64,000 nt of DNA from CBDDHT01 sp965227905 (GTDB lineage: Bacteria; Pseudomonadota; Alphaproteobacteria; Rhizobiales; Methyloligellaceae), in assembly GCA_965227905.1 (NCBI GenBank), contig OZ245780.1, positions 3,472,001 through 3,536,000 on the forward strand, in the 5' to 3' direction. The first letter of the stretch is position 1. Every line of letters begins with the position of its first letter. Shown one piece after another: positions 42,746 through 51,732 of the stretch. Under the pieces are notes generated by a model, which saw only the letters and a program-made list of their open reading frames with translations, had not been told where the DNA came from and did no database searches. The translations under genes and the position numbers were made by a program.

Positions 42746-42852
42746 ATTGTCGAACTCCCGACGAATGGCTGCTCGGTCATGATCGCATGACCCAGGATGC
42801 GCCCCTATATCGCCAACGGCTGCCTAACGCAAATTGGCCATGACGCCGTATA

Positions 42853-43263
42853 TCAGTCGCGGCGGCTCGAGCGCTCGGCCGAAATGATCACGATTGCCTG
42901 AGCATGCGGAAAATCATCCGTGATCGTCAGATCGACGCGCGCCGCATATCCCTCCGGTATCAACGTGTCCAACTGTCTAGCCGCACCGCCGGTCAGAGCC
43001 AGCGTCGGACGACCCGACGGAAGATTGACAACGCCCATGTCGCGCCAGAAGACGCCGCGGCGGATACCCGTTCCCAGAGCCTTGGCGCAGGCTTCTTTGG
43101 CGGCAAAGCGTTTGGCATAGGAGGCAGCGCGCGCACGCCTGCGGTCTGATTTTTCGCGCTCGACGTCCGTAAAAATCCGATTGAGAAAGCGCTCGCCATA
43201 GCGCTCTATCGTGCGCTCTATGCGACGGATATCGATCAGGTCGTTTCCAAGGCCGATAATCAT
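42853..43263 (-). CDS. acpS: Holo-[acyl-carrier-protein] synthase
   Basis: Attaches the 4-phosphopantetheine arm of CoA to acyl carrier protein. The N-terminal MIIGLGNDLIDIRRIE has the Mg-binding aspartate and the second box is RFAAKEACAKALGTG. The length of 136 residues is normal. It starts three bases after the pdxJ stop and belongs to the pdxJ-acpS-lepB segment. Confidence 0.95.
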   Translation of the reverse strand: MIIGLGNDLIDIRRIERTIERYGERFLNRIFTDVEREKSDRRRARAASYAKRFAAKEACAKALGTGIRRGVFWRDMGVVNLPSGRPTLALTGGAARQLDTLIPEGYAARVDLTITDDFPHAQAIVIISAERSSRRD

Positions 43264-43266
43264 GGA

Positions 43267-44052
43267 TCAGGCGCTTTGGGTGCCCGTGCGTTCCGCCCGT
43301 GCCGCGTCCATGACGGAACGCATGCGTTGGATGGTCGAGTGCAAACCGCCGAATATGGCCTCACCGATCAGAAAATGACCGATATTGAGCTCGACAACCT
43401 CAGGCAAGGCTGCAATCGGGCCGACAGTATCGAAGGTCAGGCCATGGCCGGCGTGAACCTCCAATCCGGCTGCAAAGGCGTAGGTCGCCCCCTTCTCTAG
43501 CCGGACGAGTTCCGCTCTCACCCGCATATCCTCGCCCTCGTGGCTCGCTTCGCAGTATGTACCTGTATGAAGCTCGACAATATCGGCTCCAACCTCGGCT
43601 GACGCCTCGATCTGGGCTTCATCGGGATCAATAAACAGCGAAACGCGCAATCCGGCATCGCGCAGATGGCGGATATAGTCTTTGAGCAGCGTCTTGCCGC
43701 CAACCACATCCAGACCTCCCTCGGTGGTCAGCTCCTGCCGGCGCTCAGGAACGATACAGGCCGCGTGCGGGCGGTGTTTGAGTGCGATTTCAAGCATCTC
43801 GGCCGTGGCGGCCATTTCAAAGTTGAGCGGGCGCGTCAGCGTTGCCATGAGGCGCGCAATGTCGTTGTCGGAAATATGGCGTCGGTCTTCTCTGAGATGC
43901 GCAGTGATCCCGTCTGCACCGGCGTCGACAGCGATTTTTGCTGCATGAAGGGGATCTGGATGTTGTCCACCTCGGGCATTGCGAATGGTGGCAACATGAT
44001 CAATGTTCACACCCAATCGGAGATGTCCGGCATTCTGCTGGATTTCTGACAT
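43267..44052 (-). CDS. pdxJ: Pyridoxine 5'-phosphate synthase
   Basis: Last step of de novo vitamin B6 synthesis: condenses 1-deoxyxylulose 5-phosphate and 3-amino-2-oxopropyl phosphate. LRLGVNIDHVATIRNARGG, ITAHLREDRRHISD and GLEVHAGHGLTF are the classic PdxJ boxes. ATG at 44052 (MSEIQQN) has AAAGGA at the right distance, so the eight residues upstream are excluded. Confidence 0.96.
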   Translation of the reverse strand: MSEIQQNAGHLRLGVNIDHVATIRNARGGQHPDPLHAAKIAVDAGADGITAHLREDRRHISDNDIARLMATLTRPLNFEMAATAEMLEIALKHRPHAACIVPERRQELTTEGGLDVVGGKTLLKDYIRHLRDAGLRVSLFIDPDEAQIEASAEVGADIVELHTGTYCEASHEGEDMRVRAELVRLEKGATYAFAAGLEVHAGHGLTFDTVGPIAALPEVVELNIGHFLIGEAIFGGLHSTIQRMRSVMDAARAERTGTQSA

Positions 44053-44096
44053 GGTCACATCCTTTCCCGGCCCCACTTTGCGGGCCTCGGTGCAGA

Positions 44097-44660
44097 CTAA
44101 GCTTGCACCGCTCCATGATCAGTCCCCGGACCGACCTTGCTTCGGATTGCCCGCCTGATCCGATAAGCCTCCACACCGCGCCTCACCGCAAAGTAGAGGA
44201 TTGTCGCCAATGTTGCTCCCAGCGGTACGGCGCCGGTCAGCATCGGCAGAATCACGGGCCAGATCTGATCGACCGATGTCCACAAGATGCCATCGGACAA
44301 ATCGATCGTCCCCGCTTTGGACGAACTGCCCAGAATCCAGTTTCCAAACTTATAGGTACCGATCCAGATAAAGGGGAACGTAATCGGATTGCCGACAAAA
44401 GTTCCGATCGCCGATGCGATAATGCTGCCTCTTAGTGCCCAGGCCAGCACCCCGGCCAGGATAAAATGCAGGCCAAGCAATGGCGTAAAGGACGCAAAGA
44501 CGCCGGCGGCAAAGCCGATTGCTATGGCGTGGGAGCTCGTGCGAAGGCGCCACAGGCGATGCAGCATATAGCGTGTCGAGCGGTCCCAGCTGCGCCGGGG
44601 CCACAAGAAAATACGTACTTTTTCCGCACGGCTAGCGGGATCGCGACGCCGAAATAGCAT
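44097..44660 (-). CDS. DUF2062 membrane protein
   Basis: A 187-residue inner-membrane protein of the DUF2062 family. AIAIGFAAGVFASFTPLLGLH and GTFVGNPITFPFIWIGTYKFG are its conserved blocks, with about three membrane helices. The function is unknown. In alphaproteobacteria it regularly stands between rel and pdxJ, as here. Confidence 0.9.
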   Translation of the reverse strand: MLFRRRDPASRAEKVRIFLWPRRSWDRSTRYMLHRLWRLRTSSHAIAIGFAAGVFASFTPLLGLHFILAGVLAWALRGSIIASAIGTFVGNPITFPFIWIGTYKFGNWILGSSSKAGTIDLSDGILWTSVDQIWPVILPMLTGAVPLGATLATILYFAVRRGVEAYRIRRAIRSKVGPGTDHGAVQA

Positions 44661-44802
44661 TTTTCGTGCTCAACCCCTTATGAGCGTCCTGGGCCACGGA
44701 TCCTGCATTAGCAGAAGTCCGTTCCAATAACGGAATATCGTAGCATAGTGGCGGAAAGTAAACGTCGCGTGGGCTTTCTGATCTACGATGTGATGACCTG
44801 GT

Positions 44803-47037
44803 TCAGTCATTGAACCGGGACACAGCGCTGACGACGGACTTTGAACGCAACCCGGAAATAATTTCATTGAGATGTTTAAGGTCCCAAACTTCCACGTCAA
44901 CCAACATTTGGGTGAAATCAGTCGCTTGGTTGATCATGTTGAGACGCGCGATATTGCCGCCCGTCTCGCCGATTAGCTGCGCGATCTGAGCAAGACTGCC
45001 GGGTTCGTTGAGTGCTGTCACCGAGATTTTCGCCGGAAACCGGTCCGGATTGTCCTCGTCGATGTCCCACGTCACATCGATCCAGCGTTCGGGCTGATCT
45101 TCGAAGGCCTCCAGCGCTCTCGAGTGGATCGGATAGATCGTGATCCCCTCACCCTGGGTCAGGATACCGACGATACGATCCCCGGGCACGGCCCCGCTGT
45201 TATCAGAGAGATTGACGGGAAGATCGCTCTGCAAACCGCGGATGGGAATGGCGTGCGGATCGTCGCTTCGCTGCTTGTCGCTAGGAACAGGCAGGCGGAA
45301 CTTGAGTCCGATTGCTTTCTTGAGACCAAACCAACCCGCATCCGTACGTTTGATGCGTTGCCGTTTTGGGGCTTCATCCTCTTGCAGCTCTGGGAATACA
45401 GCCCGCATGATATCGGCGGAGGGAAGCTCGCCTCGTCCCACTGCGGCCAACACGTCGTTCACCGTCTTTTGCGACAGACGGTGCAGCACGCTTTCGATCC
45501 GAGCCTCGGTAAAGTCCTCACCTGCCCGCTCGAAGGCACGACGCATGATCTGCTTGCCCAGTTCACCATATTGTCGTCGCACAGCCTCTCGCGTGGCTCT
45601 GCGGATCGCGGAGCGTGCCTTTCCCGTTCTGGCAATGCCTTCCCAAGCGGCCGGAGGCGTTTGCGCATCCGAACAGATGACTTCGACCTCATCGCCGTTG
45701 CGAAGTTCGGTTACCAGCGGCATGTGCCGGCCATTGATCTTGCAACCCAAACAAGAGTTTCCGACGTCGGTATGCACCGCATAGGCGAAATCCACCGGCG
45801 TGGCGCCACGCGGCAGGGCAATCAGGCGTCCCTTCGGCGTAAAACAGAAAACCTGGTCCTGGAACAGCTCCAGCTTCGTATGCTCCAAGAACTCTTCCGG
45901 ATTGTCGCCCTCCAGCAGCATGTCGACCAGGCGCCTGAGCCATTGGTAGGCGTTGCTGGCCTCGGCCGGAACCGCCGCAGGACGCGCCTTTCCATTCCCC
46001 TCGCCGAGATCCTTATAGATCGCATGGGCGGCAACGCCATATTCGGCCACCTCATGCATGGTCTCGGTCCTGATTTGCAGCTCCACACGCTGATGGCGCG
46101 GGCCGACGATGGTCGTGTGTATCGACTGATAATCGTTCTGCTTCGGATTCGAGATGTAATCCTTGAAGCGGCCCGGCACGGCGCGCCATTTGGTGTGGAC
46201 AATGCCGACCGCCCGGTAGCAATCCGGAACGGTTTCCACCAGGACGCGGAAGCCATAGATATCGGAGAGTTGTTCCAGCGATATCTGCTTGCGCTCCATC
46301 TTTCGCCAGATCGAATAGGGTTTTTTCTGCCGGCTGACGGCGCGGGCTGAAATCTGGTTTTCTTCGAAGATCGTGTGCAGGGCAGACTCGATCTCGTCGA
46401 TCAAACCGAGATTTTGTTCGCGCAGCACCTGAAGCCGGGAAAGAACAGTCGCGTAAGCTTCCGGATTGAGCCAGCGAAAGGACAGGTCCTCGAGCTCCTC
46501 GCGCATAGACTGCATGCCCATGCGCCCGGCGAGCGGGGCATAGATATCCATCGTCTCTTCGGCGATCCGGCGGCGCTTGCTTTCGCGCATATGCTCCAGC
46601 GTGCGCATATTGTGAAGCCGATCGGCGAGCTTCACCAGAAGCACGCGGATGTCGCTCGAAATGGCGATCAGCAGCTTGCGGAAATTCTCAGCCTGCTCGG
46701 CTTTCTTGGTAACGAGATCGAGTTTCTTGATCTTCGTGAGACCATCGACAAGAGCGCCGATTTCGGCCCCGAACAGGGTGTCGATCTCATCTCGGGTTGC
46801 CTCGGTATCTTCGATCGTATCGTGAAGAAGCGCCGCTGCAATCGTCGCATCGTCGAGACGCATGTCGGTGAGGATAGCGGCAACTTCGAGCGGGTGCGAG
46901 AAGTAGGGATCGCCCGACGCCCGTTTCTGATGGTCGTGGGCCTTCATGCCATAGACATAGGCACGATTCAGCAGTGCCTCGTTCGCGCTCGGGTCGTAAG
47001 CAACGACACGCTCGACGAGTTCGTACTGGCGCATCAT
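44803..47037 (-). CDS. rel: Bifunctional (p)ppGpp synthetase/hydrolase (RSH)
   Basis: Stringent-response enzyme that makes and degrades (p)ppGpp. The HD hydrolase part has FSHPLEVAAILTDM and ALLHDTIEDT. The synthetase part has KKPYSIWRKMERK, LSDIYGFRVLVE and RVELQIRTETMHEVAEYG. Then come TGS (FCFTPKGRLIALPRGATPVD) and a C-terminal ACT domain (KISVTALNEPGSLAQIAQLI). Both active sites look complete. ATG at 47037 is chosen since the protein family begins MMRQYELVERV; a GTG at 47061 gives eight more residues. Expected regulation is by amino-acid and nitrogen supply, as in other rhizobia. Confidence 0.95.
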   Translation of the reverse strand: MMRQYELVERVVAYDPSANEALLNRAYVYGMKAHDHQKRASGDPYFSHPLEVAAILTDMRLDDATIAAALLHDTIEDTEATRDEIDTLFGAEIGALVDGLTKIKKLDLVTKKAEQAENFRKLLIAISSDIRVLLVKLADRLHNMRTLEHMRESKRRRIAEETMDIYAPLAGRMGMQSMREELEDLSFRWLNPEAYATVLSRLQVLREQNLGLIDEIESALHTIFEENQISARAVSRQKKPYSIWRKMERKQISLEQLSDIYGFRVLVETVPDCYRAVGIVHTKWRAVPGRFKDYISNPKQNDYQSIHTTIVGPRHQRVELQIRTETMHEVAEYGVAAHAIYKDLGEGNGKARPAAVPAEASNAYQWLRRLVDMLLEGDNPEEFLEHTKLELFQDQVFCFTPKGRLIALPRGATPVDFAYAVHTDVGNSCLGCKINGRHMPLVTELRNGDEVEVICSDAQTPPAAWEGIARTGKARSAIRRATREAVRRQYGELGKQIMRRAFERAGEDFTEARIESVLHRLSQKTVNDVLAAVGRGELPSADIMRAVFPELQEDEAPKRQRIKRTDAGWFGLKKAIGLKFRLPVPSDKQRSDDPHAIPIRGLQSDLPVNLSDNSGAVPGDRIVGILTQGEGITIYPIHSRALEAFEDQPERWIDVTWDIDEDNPDRFPAKISVTALNEPGSLAQIAQLIGETGGNIARLNMINQATDFTQMLVDVEVWDLKHLNEIISGLRSKSVVSAVSRFND

Positions 47038-47166
47038 GGCTGCACCACCCGGTGCCGCCACAGCGACATCATAAAGGCCTCCACCAATTCAGGCAGAGCC
47101 CCACGCTTAAACGTGAAGATGTGCCCCGCCGAGTTTTCGGTTCGGTGGGGGCTGATGGGAGCGACC

Positions 47167-47574
47167 TTATCGAGAGCGCTGACCGCCACCGGAGTCGGCT
47201 GGCGCCAGGCTTTCAAGCCCACGCAGCAGCTCCTCCTCCGTCATCCGGTCGATGACGGTATCGCTGCTCTGGTCGTCACGGCCGATCACAGGCGCGGCCG
47301 GTTCGGCACCGATCATCGGCACTGCTTCCGGTTCCGGCTCGTCCACCTCGACATATTTCTGCATCGAGTGGATGAGATCTTCCTTTACGTCCTCGGAAGA
47401 GACGGCTTCGTCCGCGATCTCGCGCAGAGCGACGACCGGGTTCTTATCATTGTCGCGCTCGATGGTGATCGGTGCGCCGGCCGCGATATTGCGGGCGCGG
47501 TGACCGGCAAGCAATACCAGTTCGAACCGGTTCGAGACTTTGTCGATGCAATCTTCGACTGTGACGCGAGCCAT
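47167..47574 (-). CDS. rpoZ: RNA polymerase omega subunit
   Basis: Small RNA polymerase subunit that helps assembly of beta-prime and, in proteobacteria, contributes to the ppGpp site. MARVTVEDCIDKVSNRFELVL is the usual opening, followed by RARNIAAGA and VALREIADE. ATG at 47574 has AAAGGA seven bases upstream; the frame beyond it is not RpoZ. The 135-residue protein has the acidic C-terminal extension seen in alphaproteobacteria. It is directly upstream of rel. Confidence 0.95.
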   Translation of the reverse strand: MARVTVEDCIDKVSNRFELVLLAGHRARNIAAGAPITIERDNDKNPVVALREIADEAVSSEDVKEDLIHSMQKYVEVDEPEPEAVPMIGAEPAAPVIGRDDQSSDTVIDRMTEEELLRGLESLAPADSGGGQRSR

Positions 47575-47751
47575 GAAGATATCCTTTGAAGAATCCTGAT
47601 TTGCGCATCTTGTAAGCGCTCTGGCAACAGCATGCAAGACTCGCAAGCGAGAACCGGCAACGAGGGTTTACCGCGTTTAAACGGCCCCTCGCGCCAAATC
47701 TCACCTCACGACCCCCTAAATGCGGTTCAATCTACGGGAGCACACAACGCG

Positions 47752-48528
47752 CTAACCGGGTTTTCGGCCAATGAATGCGTATCCGAATACTTCGAAAGCG
47801 CGTGCACTGTCCTCGCCACCGGCACCGCCGAACGTATCGACGGGCGGGCCAACGCGAATATCGACAAACCCCGTATCTGCCATCATTTTTTTCCAACCTT
47901 CACACGGAAGGCCACCGGCAATTCAAGCGGTCCAAAGATCGACGTTGGCAATGGCCGCCTCAGGAACAGGTTTACCATTCGCTATATCGGCAAACTGCAG
48001 ATAGCCCCCTGGACGCAAGACCCGCCAGATCTCCGAAAAGGTCTGTTGTTTGTCCGGGCACAGATTGATGACGCCGTTGCTGAAGACGGCGTCGGCCCAG
48101 CCGTCCTCTACCGGCATCCCCTCGATCAGGCCTTCCCGGAACTCGACATGATCCAGTTTCATGTCCGTTGCCGTTGCACGCGATTTCGCGAGCATCTCTT
48201 CGGTCATGTCGATACCGACAATCCGTCCGTTCGGTCCGACCTGATCGGCAGCGACAAAGCAATCGAACCCACCGCCGGACCCGATATCGACCGCGCGCTC
48301 GCCGGATTCCAGGGATCGCAGAGAAAAGGGATTCCCAACACCAGCAAAGGATTCGACAGCGGCATCGGGCATCGGATCGACGATCGCATCGTCATAGCCA
48401 AGCCGCTTAGCGAGAGGCCGTCCTGTATGAAAATGATAGGTCGCGTGCGGGTCGACTGCGACCTCGCGATACTTTTGCTTCACGTCCTCCCGGAGCGCAT
48501 CAGCATCAACGACGGGTGGTTCAGACAT
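47752..48528 (-). CDS. Candidate selenoprotein SAM-dependent methyltransferase (TGA at codon 202)
   Basis: Class I methyltransferase resembling arsenite-methyltransferase relatives. SAM motifs are AVDIGSGGGFDCFVAAD, VGIDMTEEML and FSNGVINLCPDK; the N-terminus has YHFHTGRPLAKRLGYDD and VESFAGVGNPF. A conventional reading stops at TGA 47923-47925 after NVDLWTA. The same frame then continues IAGGLPCEGWKKMM, GFVDIRVGPPVDTFGGAGGE and AFEVFGYAFIGRKPG to a TAG at 47752. Relatives, as I recall them, read LWTxC-I-GG here, so the TGA takes the place of a conserved cysteine. With the stem-loop at 47895-47913, selenocysteine is the best reading; a nonsense mutation (201-residue product) is the alternative. 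AGAGG precedes the ATG. Confidence 0.75.
47895..47913 (-). promoter_or_regulatory. Candidate bacterial SECIS stem-loop
   Basis: GGCCTTC-CGTGT-GAAGGTT on the minus strand: five Watson-Crick pairs plus two G-U pairs, and a five-base loop with G in second position. The loop starts 17 bases after the in-frame TGA at 47923-47925, inside the 16-37 base window used for bacterial SECIS elements. It lies within coding sequence. Confidence 0.6.
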
Positions 48529-48643
48529 TGGTGCCTCTTTGAATTATTGTCGTCAGGCGTGCGTCAATGCGTAATCATTGCAATGTCGAAGGTGCAATGA
48601 CAAGCGATACAATGTCGGCTTTCTGCGATGATCGATATGCGCC

Positions 48644-49183
48644 TTACGGCACCGGAGGGCGGACCTGTTCAAGAACCTTGCCTGCAGACCGGCTCCGAAT
48701 GGCCCGCCAAAGCGCGTTTGCCGACCGCTTCAAGACCGGATGACGCCAGCGAGGCGCGATGTCGAGCAAGGGCAGCAAGACGAAGGGGCGCAGGTGCAGC
48801 TGCGGGTGGGGCAGCACCAATGTCCGCCGGACTGACGCACTGCCTTCGCTCGTGCCCCGGCCGCGAATCTGTCCTTTGTAATCTAGAATATCGAGATCCA
48901 GAACCCGCGGCCCCCAGCGCCGCCCCGTTCGCCGGCCGGCGTCACGCTCTATGCGTTTGAGGACGGACAGCAATGCATCAGGCGCACGCGGCGAATGCGC
49001 CAAAAGGACTGCGTTCGCATAAACAGAGGCGCGACCAGGACCGATTCCGGCCGTTGCATAAATGCCGGAAACAGCAACGACATCCACATGTGCGCGTCTC
49101 AATTCGCCGACGGCGCGCTCGATTGTCTCGATGGGCGTGCCCCAGCGCCCGGGGCGATTGGACCCAAGTGCAATCAGAATCAT
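48644..49183 (-). CDS. folK: 2-amino-4-hydroxy-6-hydroxymethyldihydropteridine diphosphokinase
   Basis: Folate-pathway kinase that pyrophosphorylates 6-hydroxymethyl-7,8-dihydropterin. MILIALGSNRPG is the N-terminal box, then RRWGPRVLDLDILDYKG with the Mg-binding aspartates, and LPHPQLHLRPFVLLPLLDIA. The C-terminus is about 20 residues longer than in E. coli. GAGAGGGGTGGGG precedes the ATG. It sits upstream of the methyltransferase and rpoZ. Confidence 0.94.
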   Translation of the reverse strand: MILIALGSNRPGRWGTPIETIERAVGELRRAHVDVVAVSGIYATAGIGPGRASVYANAVLLAHSPRAPDALLSVLKRIERDAGRRTGRRWGPRVLDLDILDYKGQIRGRGTSEGSASVRRTLVLPHPQLHLRPFVLLPLLDIAPRWRHPVLKRSANALWRAIRSRSAGKVLEQVRPPVP

Positions 49184-49317
49184 GCCCCACCCCTCTCAGC
49201 GCACAGATTGCACCAAAGCTGGGAAGAGCCTATAAATCGGGGCCTTTGGCTCCGAGAAGCCGTGTTGCTCGGTAGGCCGCACTTATTTGAAATCACTTTC
49301 AATATCGAGGTCCTGTA

Positions 49318-49947
49318 ATGATCTTCTATCCCAATGAACGCATGGCACTTTTGATCGACGGCGCCAACCTCTATGCGACCGCCAAGTCGCTTGGCTTCGA
49401 CATCGACTACAAGCGTCTTTTGAAAATGTTCCGCTCGAAGGGTCATTTGATCAGGGCTCTTTACTACACGGCGCTTGCCGAAGACCAAGAGTATTCGTCG
49501 ATCCGCCCGCTTATCGATTGGCTGGACTACAACGGTTATTCCATGGTCACCAAGCCCACCAAGGAATTCACCGACGCCTCCGGCCGGCGCAAGATCAAAG
49601 GCAATATGGATATCGAGCTTGCCGTCGATGCCATGGAACTCGCCGATCACCTGGACCACATCGTTATCTTCTCCGGCGATGGCGATTTCCGCTCTCTCGT
49701 CGAGGCCCTGCAATATAAAGGCAAGCGCGTCAGCGTTGTCTCGACGCTCCAGACACAACCGCCGATGGTCGCCGACGAGTTGCGGCGGCAAGCCGACCAA
49801 TTCATCGATATTGCCGATCTCGAGAAGGAAATCGGCCGTGCGTCGTCCGATCGCAGTCATCGTGAGATGACCAGCCGACGCGACGATATTGGCAATGAGG
49901 CTGAATTCGAAGACGACGATGCCGTGGACGATCCGACCGAAGACTGA
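49318..49947 (+). CDS. LabA-like NYN-domain protein (DUF88)
   Basis: A 209-residue protein with a PIN-like NYN nuclease fold. The acidic site residues are in MALLIDGANLYATAKSLG, KGNMDIELAVDAMEL and VIFSGDGDFRSLVEAL. Known relatives include LabA of cyanobacteria and putative RNases. The C-terminal 40 residues are acidic and disordered (EFEDDDAVDDPTED). GAGGT precedes the ATG. It is divergent from folK and followed by the uracil-DNA glycosylase, a common neighbour in this order. Confidence 0.9.
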   Translation: MIFYPNERMALLIDGANLYATAKSLGFDIDYKRLLKMFRSKGHLIRALYYTALAEDQEYSSIRPLIDWLDYNGYSMVTKPTKEFTDASGRRKIKGNMDIELAVDAMELADHLDHIVIFSGDGDFRSLVEALQYKGKRVSVVSTLQTQPPMVADELRRQADQFIDIADLEKEIGRASSDRSHREMTSRRDDIGNEAEFEDDDAVDDPTED

Positions 49948-49977
49948 GCGCGCCCTCAAGGTCATCGAGCCATAGAT

Positions 49978-50619
49978 ATGGAATCCCTTGCAGAACCGCC
50001 GCATGGTTGTTCCGAATGCGAACGCCTCGTCGCCTATCGCAATGATATCAAGGCTGCCAACCCGGACTGGTTCAATGCTCCGGTTCCATCATTCGGCCCG
50101 GAAGATGCACGGCTTCTCATCGTCGGACTTGCGCCTGGTCTGAAAGGTGCGCACCGGACCGGCCGTCCCTTTACGGGCGATTATGCCGGCGACCTGCTCT
50201 ACGCGACATTGATTGACTATGGCTTTGCAAAAGGCACGTATCGCGCGAGCGCCGATGACGGCCTTACGCTGGAAGACTGCATGATAACCAATGCCGTGCG
50301 CTGCGTGCCGCCTGCCAACAAGCCGACGACGGCGGAAATCAAAACATGCCAGCCCTACCTGACGGCACGTCTGTCATCACTGCACAGCGTCCGCATTGTT
50401 CTGGCGCTTGGACGGATTGCGCATGACAGCGTGGTCACAAGTCGCGGCATGAAGAAGTCCGCAGTACCGTTCGGCCACTGCCGGGTCCATGATCTTGGCG
50501 ACGGTCTGACGATGGTCGATAGCTATCACTGCTCGCGCTACAACACGAACACGGGCCGGCTGACGCCTGAGATGTTCAACGCCGTGTTCGACGAGATCAA
50601 GGGCTTGCTTGGCGATTAA
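49978..50619 (+). CDS. Family 5 uracil-DNA glycosylase (UdgB-like)
   Basis: Removes uracil (and hypoxanthine in some members) from DNA. Motif A is GLAPGLKGAHRTGRPFTGD, which lacks the catalytic Asp/Asn of family 1 and is typical of family 5. Motif B is SYHCSRYNTNTGRLTPEM. Cysteines in CSEC near the N-terminus and in NAVRCVPP and KTCQPY are the probable 4Fe-4S ligands. The length of 213 residues is normal. Only 30 bases follow the NYN gene. Confidence 0.9.
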   Translation: MESLAEPPHGCSECERLVAYRNDIKAANPDWFNAPVPSFGPEDARLLIVGLAPGLKGAHRTGRPFTGDYAGDLLYATLIDYGFAKGTYRASADDGLTLEDCMITNAVRCVPPANKPTTAEIKTCQPYLTARLSSLHSVRIVLALGRIAHDSVVTSRGMKKSAVPFGHCRVHDLGDGLTMVDSYHCSRYNTNTGRLTPEMFNAVFDEIKGLLGD

Positions 50620-50694
50620 ACTCTGGAACAAGTGCTTCATCGCCACGTTCTACCAAGCTTGATATCAACGAGCCCAGTTTTCGTAGGGAATATC

Positions 50695-51651
50695 ATGCGA
50701 TTGGCAATCGATAGGATCGAGGCTGCAACTTCCAGAATAGATGATGTGTTTCTCGATACACCGCAATATGTCTGCCCAAATCTCAGCAAGGCCCTGGGAT
50801 GTCGGATCGTTTTAAAGGTCGAAACGCTAAACCCGATCCGGTGCTTTAAAGGGCGCGGAGCAGAAACGGTTCTGTCGCGATTGGATCGCTCCGATAGCCC
50901 AAAATCCGTCATTTGCGCAAGCGCTGGCAATCTCGGCCAGGCGTTGGCTTACTGCGGTCGAAAGAGAGGCTTCGACGTGACGGTGACGGCATCGGCGGCT
51001 GCTAACCCGTTGAAACTCGAACGCATGAGGGGATTGGGCGCTGATGTTGTGTCGGTAGACGGGGCGATCGAAGAAGCCCTTGAAGCGGCATTGACGCGCT
51101 CAGAAGAGACGGGTGCATTTTTGCTTGAAGACAGCAGAAACCTGGATACGTGCGAGGGAGCCGGCACGATTGGGCTAGAACTTTCCACGCTGCCCTTTGT
51201 CCTGAATGCCGTTCTTGTATCACTTGGTGCTGGCGCCATGGCCACCGGTATCGGATGTGCAATGAAGAGCCGACATCCAGATACAAGCGTTGTCTGCGTC
51301 CAGCCCCAAAATGCACCGGCACTCACACGGTCTTTTCAGGCGGGGCAAATTGTCGATTCCGGTCCACCCAATACGATCGCCGATGGTGTGGCCGGGAGAT
51401 ACTGTATTCCAGAAGTCCTGGACGACCTCTTAGAGATTGCCGACTCGGCAATGCTGGTGAGCGAAGAGAGCATCGTTGAGGGAATGCGAGCGCTCTACGA
51501 GTATTCGGGATTGATCGTTGAACCTGCCGCTGCACTCGGCGTTGCCTGTTTGTTGGAAAACCAGGAGCGTTTTCGCGGGCAGACGGTGGCTACGGTGATA
51601 TGCGGCAGCAATGTCTCGCCGAGGGATTTTGAACGCTGGGTAAAACCCTAA
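50695..51651 (+). CDS. PLP-dependent threonine/serine dehydratase-like lyase
   Basis: Fold type II PLP enzyme of about 318 residues. ATG at 50695 has AGGGA upstream; the longer frame from 50632 is excluded. The PLP lysine is in LNPIRCFKGRGA, the substrate loop is SAGNLGQALAYCG (normally SxGNHAQ), and the glycine loop is VSLGAGAMATGIG, weaker than the canonical GGGG. It has no ACT domain, unlike ilvA at 15342. It could be a serine/threonine dehydratase or a related racemase, and its divergence makes the substrate uncertain. Confidence 0.78.
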   Translation: MRLAIDRIEAATSRIDDVFLDTPQYVCPNLSKALGCRIVLKVETLNPIRCFKGRGAETVLSRLDRSDSPKSVICASAGNLGQALAYCGRKRGFDVTVTASAAANPLKLERMRGLGADVVSVDGAIEEALEAALTRSEETGAFLLEDSRNLDTCEGAGTIGLELSTLPFVLNAVLVSLGAGAMATGIGCAMKSRHPDTSVVCVQPQNAPALTRSFQAGQIVDSGPPNTIADGVAGRYCIPEVLDDLLEIADSAMLVSEESIVEGMRALYEYSGLIVEPAAALGVACLLENQERFRGQTVATVICGSNVSPRDFERWVKP

Positions 51652-51732
51652 GCTCGCTGTTGCCTCGCTAGAAGCCGATTTCGCAGCGCGCTCATCCGAC
51701 AAACAGCTTACGGCGATCCGCGCTTGGCCATG

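Noticed and set aside
45124..46350. A 408-codon plus-strand frame
   Set aside because: Antisense shadow of the rel gene, whose domains are continuous through the region.
47632..48600. A 322-codon plus-strand open frame across the methyltransferase
   Set aside because: It is antisense to a protein with clear SAM-binding motifs, has no family resemblance itself, and spans the TGA region only because the minus-strand codon use leaves it open.
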